NCBI GenBank assembly: GCA_007127665.1 | Contig: SKYY01000222.1 | Span: 1 to 5,386, forward strand | Direction of reading: 5' to 3' | From: Balneolales bacterium | GTDB taxonomy: Bacteria > Bacteroidota > Rhodothermia > Balneolales > Natronogracilivirgulaceae | Length of the DNA stretch: 5,386 bases | In this document: positions 1 to 5,386 of the stretch, one piece after another | How positions within the stretch are numbered: the first letter of the stretch is position 1 | Layout of the letters: every line of letters begins with the position of its first letter | The notes under the pieces: model-generated | What the model saw: the letters and a program-made list of their open reading frames with translations, nothing else | Database searches by the model: none | Told to the model about the DNA's origin: nothing | Translations under genes and position numbers: made by a program

Positions 1-2
1 AA

Positions 3-1757
3 CGCTATCCATGGAGGATAACGGCGGCGGTCCTGCTCGGGTCCGGAACCATGCTGGCCGGGATTGGACTGCTTGCCAGTTCCGGATACCTGATTTCTGC
101 AGCTGCTCTTCGCCCGCCCATACTGGATTTGATGGTTGTCATAGTTTCCGTACGGTTCTTCGGTATCAGCAGGGCTGTGCTGCGATACTCCGAGCGGTTG
201 CTTTCCCATGATATTACATTTCGTCTGCTTCTGCTGATGCGGAGCCGTTTTTTCAAAACGCTGAGCACAGTTTCCGCGGCCCGTCTGCTGGGATACCGTT
301 CCGGTTCGTTGCTGTCGTCCATAACATCCGATGTCGACGAGCTTCAAAACTACTATATCCGTGTGTTTACTCCCGTTATTGTTGCAGTTTTTGTAACCTT
401 GACGGCATTTTTCTTTTTAAGGGCTTACAGTCCGGCAGCGGCCTGGTATACACTGTTTTTTTTGCTGCTTAATGGTATTGCAGTACCGGTTGCTGTTCGC
501 TGGATCGCGCGTGGGACAGGGGCCAGGCAGATCCGACTCAGAAGTGAACTGTCACACCTGTGGGTAGAACATGCCCAGGGGATACTTGATATCCGTCTGT
601 TTGGTTTACAAAAAGCATACAAAAAAAGAAACGAGGAACTCTGCAATGAGATATCCAGACTGGAACGAAGGCAATCTGTTGTTACGGGTCTCCAGGATGG
701 CCTGCATAACTGGATTCTATTTTCTGCAGCTGCCGCAGCACTGCTCGTAACAGCTCCTCTTGTGCTGGACGGTACACTGTCGGGCGTGATGCTGGCTCTG
801 GTTGTTTTGTCCGTAATGGCATCCTTTGAGGCCACACAAAACCTCGGCACTGCTTTTCAGTATCTCGAAACCACCGAGAGGGCTGCTGAGCATCTGCTTT
901 CACTGACCGGCGGTGATTTCTCCAGGAAGGGGCAGGCTTCAGAAGGAGCAGGCGAAGAGCAAGTCCGGCCCGACCAGGAATCACGGGCCATGAAGAGCCA
1001 GAGTGGCGAAAATAACCTTATGTTTGACAATGTGAGCTTTTCCTTCGGCGAAAACAGAGTACTTGAAAATGTTGGCTTTAATATTCAAAGTAATGAAAAA
1101 GCAGCTATTGTTGGTCCATCCGGGAGTGGAAAAAGTACGATTGTCAATTTGTTGCTTAGGTTTTATGAACCTGACAGCGGGTTCGTGGCTGTGGGCGCTG
1201 ACAAGCTGTCGGCTATTTCACCCGGCCATTTACGAAACCGGGTTGCGATAGTGGATCAGTTCACTTACCTCTTTCAGGACTCGCTGCGGAACAATCTGAA
1301 AATAGCACGGGAGGATGCGGATGATGGAGATCTCCTCCAGGCGTTGCAGGATGCCCGCTTATGGTCCTGGTACCAGGGCCTTGAAAACGGCCTCGATACA
1401 CAACTTGGTGAGCACGGTAAACAGCTCAGCGGGGGCGAGCGTCAGAGAGTGGCCATTGCCAGGGCATTGCTCAGGAATTCACCCATATGGATCCTGGATG
1501 AACCTACTGCCAATCTGGACACCATCACCGAAAAAGCGATCGTAAAAATCATCCGGCAAGCCACCAGGAACAGAACAGCGTTGTGGATTACCCACAGGCT
1601 TGTTCAAATGGAGTATTATGACCGGATATATGTGTTGGGGGATGGAAGAATATCGCAGAGAGGGCGGCATCACCAGCTCATGCGCAGCGAAGGATGGTAT
1701 TCAGACATGATGCGGCTGCAGACGAATATGCTGAAGGAAGAGATAGAACCAGTTTAG
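3..1757 (+). CDS. cydC: CydC, ATP-binding/permease subunit of the CydDC ABC exporter (5' end outside window)
   Basis: This is a fused membrane-plus-ATPase half-transporter of the inner membrane that would pair with CydD. CydDC is required to assemble cytochrome bd oxidase; its cargo has been described as cysteine/glutathione and, more recently, heme. Numbering from the Met at base 51, the membrane domain covers about residues 1-285. It includes the CydC-type segment RYSERLLSHD (45-54) and hydrophobic stretches near 105-150 and 220-258. The ATPase domain shows Walker A GPSGSGKST (355-363), Q-loop Gln403, signature LSGGERQ (459-465), Walker B IWILDEP (479-485) and the switch His515. A charged, low-complexity linker (about 287-321) joins the two domains. 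The reading frame stays open to the left edge, and the 16 residues before Met51 look like the start of the first membrane helix, so the true start lies some 10-20 codons before the window. The stop is TAG. CydD would be expected immediately upstream. A CydD or generic exporter identity is less likely given the N-terminal motif. Confidence 0.9.
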   Translation, partial: RYPWRITAAVLLGSGTMLAGIGLLASSGYLISAAALRPPILDLMVVIVSVRFFGISRAVLRYSERLLSHDITFRLLLLMRSRFFKTLSTVSAARLLGYRSGSLLSSITSDVDELQNYYIRVFTPVIVAVFVTLTAFFFLRAYSPAAAWYTLFFLLLNGIAVPVAVRWIARGTGARQIRLRSELSHLWVEHAQGILDIRLFGLQKAYKKRNEELCNEISRLERRQSVVTGLQDGLHNWILFSAAAAALLVTAPLVLDGTLSGVMLALVVLSVMASFEATQNLGTAFQYLETTERAAEHLLSLTGGDFSRKGQASEGAGEEQVRPDQESRAMKSQSGENNLMFDNVSFSFGENRVLENVGFNIQSNEKAAIVGPSGSGKSTIVNLLLRFYEPDSGFVAVGADKLSAISPGHLRNRVAIVDQFTYLFQDSLRNNLKIAREDADDGDLLQALQDARLWSWYQGLENGLDTQLGEHGKQLSGGERQRVAIARALLRNSPIWILDEPTANLDTITEKAIVKIIRQATRNRTALWITHRLVQMEYYDRIYVLGDGRISQRGRHHQLMRSEGWYSDMMRLQTNMLKEEIEPV

Positions 1758-1827
1758 CGGCGGGTAAGCTCGAGGCCTGAATTTCACAGAGCCAGGCAGT
1801 ATCGGACAAAAGATACCGTCTGCGTAT

Positions 1828-2796
1828 TCAATCCATGGACATGGTCATGCTGTCCGCAATTCTGCGGTATTCCACATATTCATCTGGAGTGAGGTCGGCA
1901 AACATGTAGTTGAGCGGATCCACGGGACGTCCGTTTCTGACCACCTCATAATGAAGATGCGGACCGCTGGTAATTCCCGAATTTCCAGTATGTGCAACAA
2001 TTTGTCCGCGTTCCACTTTTACGCCGGGTCGTATGCCGTCGGCCAGGCTGGAGAGATGGGCATATCTTGTTTCGTATCCGTGGCCGTGATCAATAACCAG
2101 CAGAAGACCGTAAGTGCGCCAGCGCCTTGCGGATTTGACAACGCCATCACCTGTGGCATAGACAGGGGTGCCGACCCTGGCCCTGAAGTCCACACCTTCA
2201 TGCATTCGTTTGTATCCCAGCACCGGGTGAGGACGCATACCGAATCCACTGAGAATAATGCCGGGGACCGGGCGGATGGCCGGTATGTTTCTCATCCTGT
2301 CTTTGTTTTGATTGTAATGAGCCTGAATTTCCTCAAAGCTGAGTTTTTGGATATTTATCCGGCGTTCAATGCTCTTCAGGTTGCTTGCTGTCCATCGAAG
2401 AAGATCAGATGACGGTTCGCTGTAAGCATCAAAGCGGGAATAGATATCGGCACCGCCGACACCAGCCAGGCGCTCGTCATCAGAGATTGGGTCGATTCCG
2501 AGCATGGTCCGGTAGATGTCATTGTCCATGCCGGCAATCAAGGCTATTTGCTGATCCAGGTATTCAATGCTTTCACGCGTCTCGTACAGCTGTTCGTAGA
2601 GTTCCTTGTTTTCGGCTTTAAGTGCTATTTCAGCCGGTGATCCAACAGAAAAAGTAAGCAGCGAAAGGCTCACGGCTGTAATTACGGCACCCACCAATAT
2701 CCACAGGCTGAGCGTATAAATGACGCGTTCAGCTGGTCCGTAAGTGACAGGAATGAACTGGCATTCCTTTTCGTCGTAGTAGAAGTAATTTTCCAA
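1828..2796 (-). CDS. M23-family (LytM-type) peptidoglycan endopeptidase, membrane anchored
   Basis: This is a probable zinc metallopeptidase that cuts peptide cross-links in peptidoglycan, anchored in the inner membrane and facing the periplasm. Numbered from the TTG at 2796 (322 residues), it has a short cytoplasmic head with YFYYDEKE (4-11) and one membrane helix (about 25-50). A charged, probably coiled-coil stretch follows (about 55-89), then a linker containing DNDIYR and a C-terminal M23 domain (about 180-305). All the metal and catalytic motifs are present: HxxxD as HEGVD (His199, Asp203), YAH (His246) and HLH (His280, His282). It should therefore be active, unlike degenerate M23 regulators such as EnvC or NlpD. 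No ATG lies near the start. The frame stays open to another TTG at 2874, but related proteins, as I recall them, begin close to the YYD motif, and a TATAAT lies between the two TTGs, so I chose 2796. The gene is last in the leftward cluster and converges with cydC. Confidence 0.88.
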   Translation of the reverse strand: MENYFYYDEKECQFIPVTYGPAERVIYTLSLWILVGAVITAVSLSLLTFSVGSPAEIALKAENKELYEQLYETRESIEYLDQQIALIAGMDNDIYRTMLGIDPISDDERLAGVGGADIYSRFDAYSEPSSDLLRWTASNLKSIERRINIQKLSFEEIQAHYNQNKDRMRNIPAIRPVPGIILSGFGMRPHPVLGYKRMHEGVDFRARVGTPVYATGDGVVKSARRWRTYGLLLVIDHGHGYETRYAHLSSLADGIRPGVKVERGQIVAHTGNSGITSGPHLHYEVVRNGRPVDPLNYMFADLTPDEYVEYRRIADSMTMSMD

Positions 2797-2856
2797 AACG
2801 TGCTTGTCTTGATATCCTATGGGGCTATGACAGGACAATACTTTGAAACATAAAAT

Positions 2857-2862
2857 ATTATA
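2857..2862 (-). promoter_or_regulatory. Candidate -10 box (TATAAT) for the M23 peptidase gene
   Basis: Read on the - strand, an exact TATAAT lies in the AT-rich gap after hprK. Transcription from it would begin near base 2850 and give a leader of about 50 bases before the TTG at 2796. No good -35 hexamer is found at 16-18 bases, and the Bacteroidota -7 consensus TAnnTTTG is not matched exactly, so this rests on one motif in AT-rich DNA. An 11-base palindrome, TTGTTTAACAA (2874-2864 on the - strand), lies immediately upstream and could be an operator. Confidence 0.35.
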
Positions 2863-2867
2863 ATTGT

Positions 2868-2893
2868 TAAACAATACAAAATAAACAGTACAA
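2868..2893 (-). repeat. Two near-identical 12-base direct repeats (TTGTAYTGTTTA) upstream of the peptidase gene
   Basis: On the - strand, TTGTACTGTTTA (2893-2882) is followed 14 bases later by TTGTATTGTTTA (2879-2868), with a single difference. The pair lies between the hprK stop codon and the candidate TATAAT, and the nearer copy ends five bases before that box. Tandem half-sites in this position could bind a transcription factor. The region is AT-rich and the repeat has only two copies, so chance is possible. The protein that would bind is unknown. Confidence 0.4.
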
Positions 2894-2906
2894 GCTATTG
2901 ATTTAT

Positions 2907-3935
2907 CTACTCGAGATCTCCTTCAAAATATTCAACTGCCCTTTGGATGACGGGGCCTCCGGCTTTTTTTCCTGCAATTCTGTTCTGGATTTTTTTCTGG
3001 AAGGCCTGAGCCGCGTCATATCCGTAGTGGGATAGAAGGTGGTTCATGGCAATCACTTCGGCAATGACGGTAATATTTTTACCGGGTGTAATAGGCAGGT
3101 TGATTGTGGGGATGTCAATGCCCAGAACAGAGACTTTCTGCCGGTTCAGCCCGGTGCGGTCTACATGCTGGGACTCGTCCCACAGGCTGAGCTCCAGGAT
3201 CACTTCCACCCGTTTCTGATACCTGATTGCCCGTATACCGAACATGGACATCACATCCACAATGCCGAGTCCCCGTATTTCCATGAAATGCTTGTTGATT
3301 TCGGTGGGGGATGCAATCAGCACATTGCTTTTTTTAGTTAGGATAATCACGTCGTCTGATACAATGCGGTGCCCCCGTTCCACCAGGTCAAGCGCCACCT
3401 CGCTTTTGCCTATTCCGGATTTGCCAGAAATCAGAATTCCTACTCCGTACACATCCACCATGGACCCGTGCACCATGGTTTGAACGGCAAACTGGTCTTC
3501 GAGCAAATCACGGACCAGGAACATAAACCGGGTTGTTGCCATGGGTGTCTGATAAACCGGCACACCTGCTTTTTCGGCGAGTTGCAGGAAGGAGTCGGGC
3601 AAGGTGTTGTTATCGGTCAGGAAGATTACCGGAACAGGGAACTTTGTGATTTCCAGAAAAGCTTTGAGGCAGACATCCTCACCGATATGGTCGATGTATT
3701 TACGTTCGCTGTTGCCGATCACCTGGACTCTCTGGTGGGAGAATATATCTACATAGCCGGCAAGGGCCAGCCCGGGACGGTGCAGGTCTGTATCGGTGAT
3801 CAGGCGTTCTTTGGAGTGCGATTCCGAAGCACAGGCACGGATATCAAGGCTCAGTTTATCACGAAGCTGCTCTACCAGAAAAGAGACGCTGATACTCTCT
3901 TTTCTGGGGACGGCTTTTATGTTTTTAAATGGCAT
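2907..3935 (-). CDS. hprK: HPr kinase/phosphorylase
   Basis: This is a bifunctional cytoplasmic enzyme that phosphorylates a serine of the phosphocarrier HPr using ATP or pyrophosphate, and removes the phosphate by phosphorolysis, so that HPr state follows the energy level. The 342-residue protein has an N-terminal HPrK_N domain (about 10-140), a conserved His156 in VHGSMVDVYG, and Walker A GKSGIGKS (171-178). SDD follows at 193-195, then the family signature EIRGLGIVDV (219-228) and LWDESQHVDRTGL (251-263), ending in YFEGDLE. His156, Lys177, Asp194 and Arg260 correspond in order and spacing to the functional residues known from the Lactobacillus casei enzyme, so the protein should be active. 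It is slightly longer than the usual 310-320 residues, through the N-terminus. The start is ATG, without an obvious ribosome binding site. It lies 46 bases after hpf on the same strand, so cotranscription is likely. No ptsH is seen in the window. Confidence 0.95.
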   Translation of the reverse strand: MPFKNIKAVPRKESISVSFLVEQLRDKLSLDIRACASESHSKERLITDTDLHRPGLALAGYVDIFSHQRVQVIGNSERKYIDHIGEDVCLKAFLEITKFPVPVIFLTDNNTLPDSFLQLAEKAGVPVYQTPMATTRFMFLVRDLLEDQFAVQTMVHGSMVDVYGVGILISGKSGIGKSEVALDLVERGHRIVSDDVIILTKKSNVLIASPTEINKHFMEIRGLGIVDVMSMFGIRAIRYQKRVEVILELSLWDESQHVDRTGLNRQKVSVLGIDIPTINLPITPGKNITVIAEVIAMNHLLSHYGYDAAQAFQKKIQNRIAGKKAGGPVIQRAVEYFEGDLE

Positions 3936-3957
3936 TTTTGTAAAGTTGACGAACAGA

Positions 3958-3982
3958 ATACCTGTTTTTGATATTCAGGTAT
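3958..3982 (-). other. Inverted repeat at the hpf stop codon (hpf-hprK junction)
   Basis: A perfect 7-base inverted repeat, ATACCTG (3958-3964) and CAGGTAT (3976-3982), flanks an 11-base A/T-rich loop. In the - strand transcript the first arm overlaps the hpf TGA stop and the hairpin lies 22 bases before the hprK start. No T-run follows it, so it is not a standard intrinsic terminator. It could be a processing or stability element that sets relative hpf and hprK levels, or it could be chance. Confidence 0.35.
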
Positions 3983-4305
3983 CAGTTACGGGAGAATCGT
4001 TTGTCCTTGTATTTGAGTAGTTGGCGGCGCATGTTATCCACAGCAGATCGAACAGCCTGCTCGTATGCCGGGCCTTCTTCGGTGGCTTTGAGAAGGTCCT
4101 GTTTGACTTTGACCGTGAGCTCTGCCTTTGCCGGGTTATCGTTATCCGGGGATGGTTCCAGAACGATATCGCAGGAGTAGATCCTGTCGAAAAAGCGGTT
4201 CAGTTTGTTAATCTCCTCGGTGGTGAAATCCTGGAGGTTCTGGCTTGCTTCGAATTTTCGGGCTGTGAAATTGATATTCATTGTCTGAGATGGATTAGGG
4301 TTCAT
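3982..4305 (-). CDS. hpf: Ribosome hibernation promoting factor, short form (HPF/RaiA, S30AE family)
   Basis: This small basic protein would bind the 30S decoding region in slow growth or stationary phase, blocking mRNA and tRNA and stabilising idle ribosomes. The 107-residue sequence matches the S30AE fold: NINFTARKFEAS (strand 1), then helix 1 with FTTEEINKLNRFFDRI. The middle strands include CDIVLE and AELTVKVKQDLLKATEEG, followed by the second helix YEQAVRSAVDNMRRQLLKYKDKR with its basic tail. It lacks the C-terminal dimerisation domain of long HPF, so it is a short form and could form 100S ribosomes only with a partner of the RMF kind, or else act on single 70S ribosomes. An in-frame ATG at 4281 would give 99 residues beginning MNINFTAR, which fits the family start better. 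Neither ATG has a Shine-Dalgarno sequence, so the start is undecided. It lies between xerC and hprK on the same strand. Confidence 0.92.
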   Translation of the reverse strand: MNPNPSQTMNINFTARKFEASQNLQDFTTEEINKLNRFFDRIYSCDIVLEPSPDNDNPAKAELTVKVKQDLLKATEEGPAYEQAVRSAVDNMRRQLLKYKDKRFSRN

Positions 4306-4324
4306 GTTTAAATGAGGGGTTTCT

Positions 4325-4332
4325 CAATTATA
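4325..4332 (-). promoter_or_regulatory. Candidate promoter element (TATAATTG) ahead of hpf
   Basis: In the 38-base gap between xerC and hpf, the - strand reads TATAATTG. This contains a perfect TATAAT and matches five of the six fixed bases of the Bacteroidota -7 consensus TAnnTTTG. No convincing upstream box is seen in the end of xerC. If used, transcription would begin near 4318, giving a very short leader to the ATG at 4305 or about 37 bases to the ATG at 4281. It would let hpf and hprK be expressed separately from xerC, as expected of a stationary-phase gene. Confidence 0.3.
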
Positions 4333-4343
4333 AATAAAATAGA

Positions 4344-5288
4344 TCAGGAATTTGGTTCCGAATCTGTGGTTTCTGCGCGTGGATGCGCTGTGCGATAGAC
4401 ATTGCGTAGATGTTCCACACTGGTACCTGTGTAGATCTGCGTCGCGTTCAGGTCTGTGTGTCCGAGAAGTTCTTTGATGACCCGGATGCCGGCTCCCCGG
4501 TCGAGCAGGTGGGTTGCGAAGCTATGGCGCAGGACGTGCGGGCTTTTCTGGCTCACTTCGCAGACACGTGAAAGGTAGTGTGTCACTTTTCGCTGGATCA
4601 GCCTTGGGTAGACTCTTTTTCCCGAATCTGTTAGAAATAGTGCTGTCAGGTCTTCCGGGCTGCTTTTGGAGCCGGTTAACTGCGGTCTTTCTGTGAGGTA
4701 ACCGCGCAGTGCCGCTGATGCGGGTTTCCCGAACGGGATAATACGTTCTCTGGCGCCTTTGCCAAGTACCTTGACCTGTTTGCGGTTGAGGTCAAGGTCG
4801 GAGGTGTTCAGGCCGACCAGTTCTGAAAGTCGCATGCCTGTACTGTAAAGAAGCTCCAGGATGGCCAGGTCTCTTTTTCCGGAAGGTGTATCCGTTTCGA
4901 TTGTTTCCATCATGAGTCCGAGAGCCTCGGGGCGGACTGTTTTTGGCAGGCGTCGCTCTTTTTTCGGGCTCATCAGCAAATGAGCCGGATTTTGATCTAT
5001 CAACCCTCTTTTGTATGCGAATTTCAGAAATGAGCGCAATGAAGCGGATTTTCTTGCAATTGTGGATTTTGCCGCTTTGGAAGACATGAGGGAGCCAAGC
5101 CAGAGGCGGATCATGAGACGGTCGATGCGGTTATAGTTTAATTCCGGCGGTCGTATTTCCCACTCAAGGCAGCAATAATCCAGGAACTGACGAATATCAC
5201 GCTGATAAGCTTCCACGGTCTTGGGGGAGGCGTTACGCTCAATTTCAAGGTATCTGATAAAGCGACCAAGCAGGAGGTAGTCACTCAT
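4344..5288 (-). CDS. xerC: Tyrosine recombinase XerC/XerD (chromosome dimer resolution)
   Basis: This is a cytoplasmic site-specific recombinase that, usually with a second Xer protein, resolves chromosome dimers at dif during division. The 314-residue protein has an N-terminal SAM-like DNA-binding domain (about 5-95, with NASPKTVEAYQRDIRQFLDY). The C-terminal catalytic domain carries every active-site residue: Arg153 (STGMRLSELVGL), Lys177 (LGKGARERIIPF), His251 and Arg254 (HVLRHSFATHLL), His277 (LLGHTD) and nucleophile Tyr286 (TQIYT). The end YRTAHPRA is typical of XerC/XerD rather than of phage or integron integrases. A nine-residue acidic tail follows. The start is ATG, with AGGA ten bases upstream as a weak ribosome binding site. 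It is the first gene of the leftward cluster. Xer-hpf linkage is common in Bacteroidota and relatives, which argues for the housekeeping enzyme. XerC is preferred over XerD on overall look and context, without certainty. Confidence 0.93.
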   Translation of the reverse strand: MSDYLLLGRFIRYLEIERNASPKTVEAYQRDIRQFLDYCCLEWEIRPPELNYNRIDRLMIRLWLGSLMSSKAAKSTIARKSASLRSFLKFAYKRGLIDQNPAHLLMSPKKERRLPKTVRPEALGLMMETIETDTPSGKRDLAILELLYSTGMRLSELVGLNTSDLDLNRKQVKVLGKGARERIIPFGKPASAALRGYLTERPQLTGSKSSPEDLTALFLTDSGKRVYPRLIQRKVTHYLSRVCEVSQKSPHVLRHSFATHLLDRGAGIRVIKELLGHTDLNATQIYTGTSVEHLRNVYRTAHPRAETTDSEPNS

Positions 5289-5386
5289 AATCCGTCATTC
5301 CTGTATTCGTCCTTTTGACAAGATAAACATTACCGCTTCATTTTAAAGCAGAATTTCAAAAAAGTAAAAAAAAATGTAAGGAAATG
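5289..5386 (-). promoter_or_regulatory. Non-coding upstream region of xerC with A/T tracts
   Basis: All three - strand frames are closed here, with no recognisable coding sequence, so the 98 bases are probably the upstream control region of xerC. On the - strand a T9 run (5374-5366) and a T6 run (5363-5358) lie about 70-85 bases before the ATG. They could be the tail of a terminator for a gene beyond the window, or a curved, UP-like element. No -35/-10 pair with good spacing is seen; TTGAAA at 5360-5355 has only a weak TAATGT 21 bases on. AGGA ahead of the ATG is the likely ribosome binding site. Confidence 0.3.

Noticed and set aside
51..53. ATG at base 51 as the true start of cydC
   Set aside because: The 16 codons before it, in frame, read as part of the first membrane helix, and CydC proteins have about 20-30 residues before this point. 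The gene begins outside the window.
11..211. Short + strand frame beginning with an ATG at base 11
   Set aside because: It overlaps cydC in another frame. The CydC frame is open to the window edge and encodes family motifs, so this ATG is not a gene start.
1758..1827. Bidirectional terminator between cydC and the M23 gene
   Set aside because: Two weak 5-base stems are present (GCCTG 1775-1779 with CAGGC 1793-1797; GTATC 1799-1803 with GATAC 1812-1816), but no T-run follows on either strand. Convergent genes make termination likely here, yet the sequence does not show a standard intrinsic terminator.
1951..2412. 153-codon open frame on the + strand, opposite the M23 peptidase
   Set aside because: It is antisense to the catalytic and linker region of a well-supported gene and shows no recognisable domain.
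3369..3971. 200-codon open frame on the + strand, opposite hprK
   Set aside because: It lies antisense to a clear HPr kinase gene with full motifs, its translation resembles no protein family I know, and it is rich in residues expected from a reversed coding strand. It is a shadow frame.
4344..5288. Xer-type recombinase as a mobile-element integrase
   Set aside because: The sequence has the housekeeping XerC/XerD layout and length. It sits with hpf and hprK, and no attachment repeats, tRNA, phage or transposon genes are visible.
1..5386. A new defence, biosynthetic or mobile system
   Set aside because: All five genes belong to well-known core families with intact motifs, gaps are short, and no unassigned gene, array or element remains to support such a claim.

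Overview
The window reads as an ordinary, compact stretch of chromosome from a moderate-GC bacterium. I think the source is most likely in the Bacteroidota/FCB group, perhaps the Balneolota-Rhodothermota side. The clues are a membrane-anchored M23 peptidase with an N-terminal Tyr-Tyr-Asp motif and a conserved 'DNDIYR' region, an HPr kinase next to a short ribosome hibernation factor and a Xer recombinase, and start sites that mostly lack clear Shine-Dalgarno sequences. The lineage is a judgement from protein style, not a measured placement.

Layout: on the + strand, bases 3-1757 hold nearly all of cydC, an ABC exporter half-subunit whose first residues lie before the window. Its partner cydD would be expected upstream. 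A 70-base gap separates it from four genes, all on the - strand and converging on it. In order of transcription (right to left) these are xerC (5288-4344), hpf (4305-3982), hprK (3935-2907) and an M23 peptidase gene (about 2796-1828). The gaps are 38, 46 and about 110 bases. The first three genes probably form one operon. The peptidase probably has its own promoter in the AT-rich 110-base gap, where I see a perfect TATAAT and a near-perfect 12-base direct repeat.

How the genes relate: all five are housekeeping or stress-adaptation functions. XerC resolves chromosome dimers, HPF parks ribosomes in stationary phase, and HprK links HPr phosphorylation to energy state. The M23 protein trims or remodels peptidoglycan, and CydC with CydD supports cytochrome bd maturation. 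The hpf-hprK adjacency suggests joint regulation by energy status, but this is inference. I see no RNA genes, CRISPR arrays, insertion sequences, prophage genes or clear signs of gene transfer, and no evidence of a new multi-gene system. The items most worth a second look are the regulatory region before the peptidase gene, that gene's non-ATG start, and a hairpin over the hpf stop codon.
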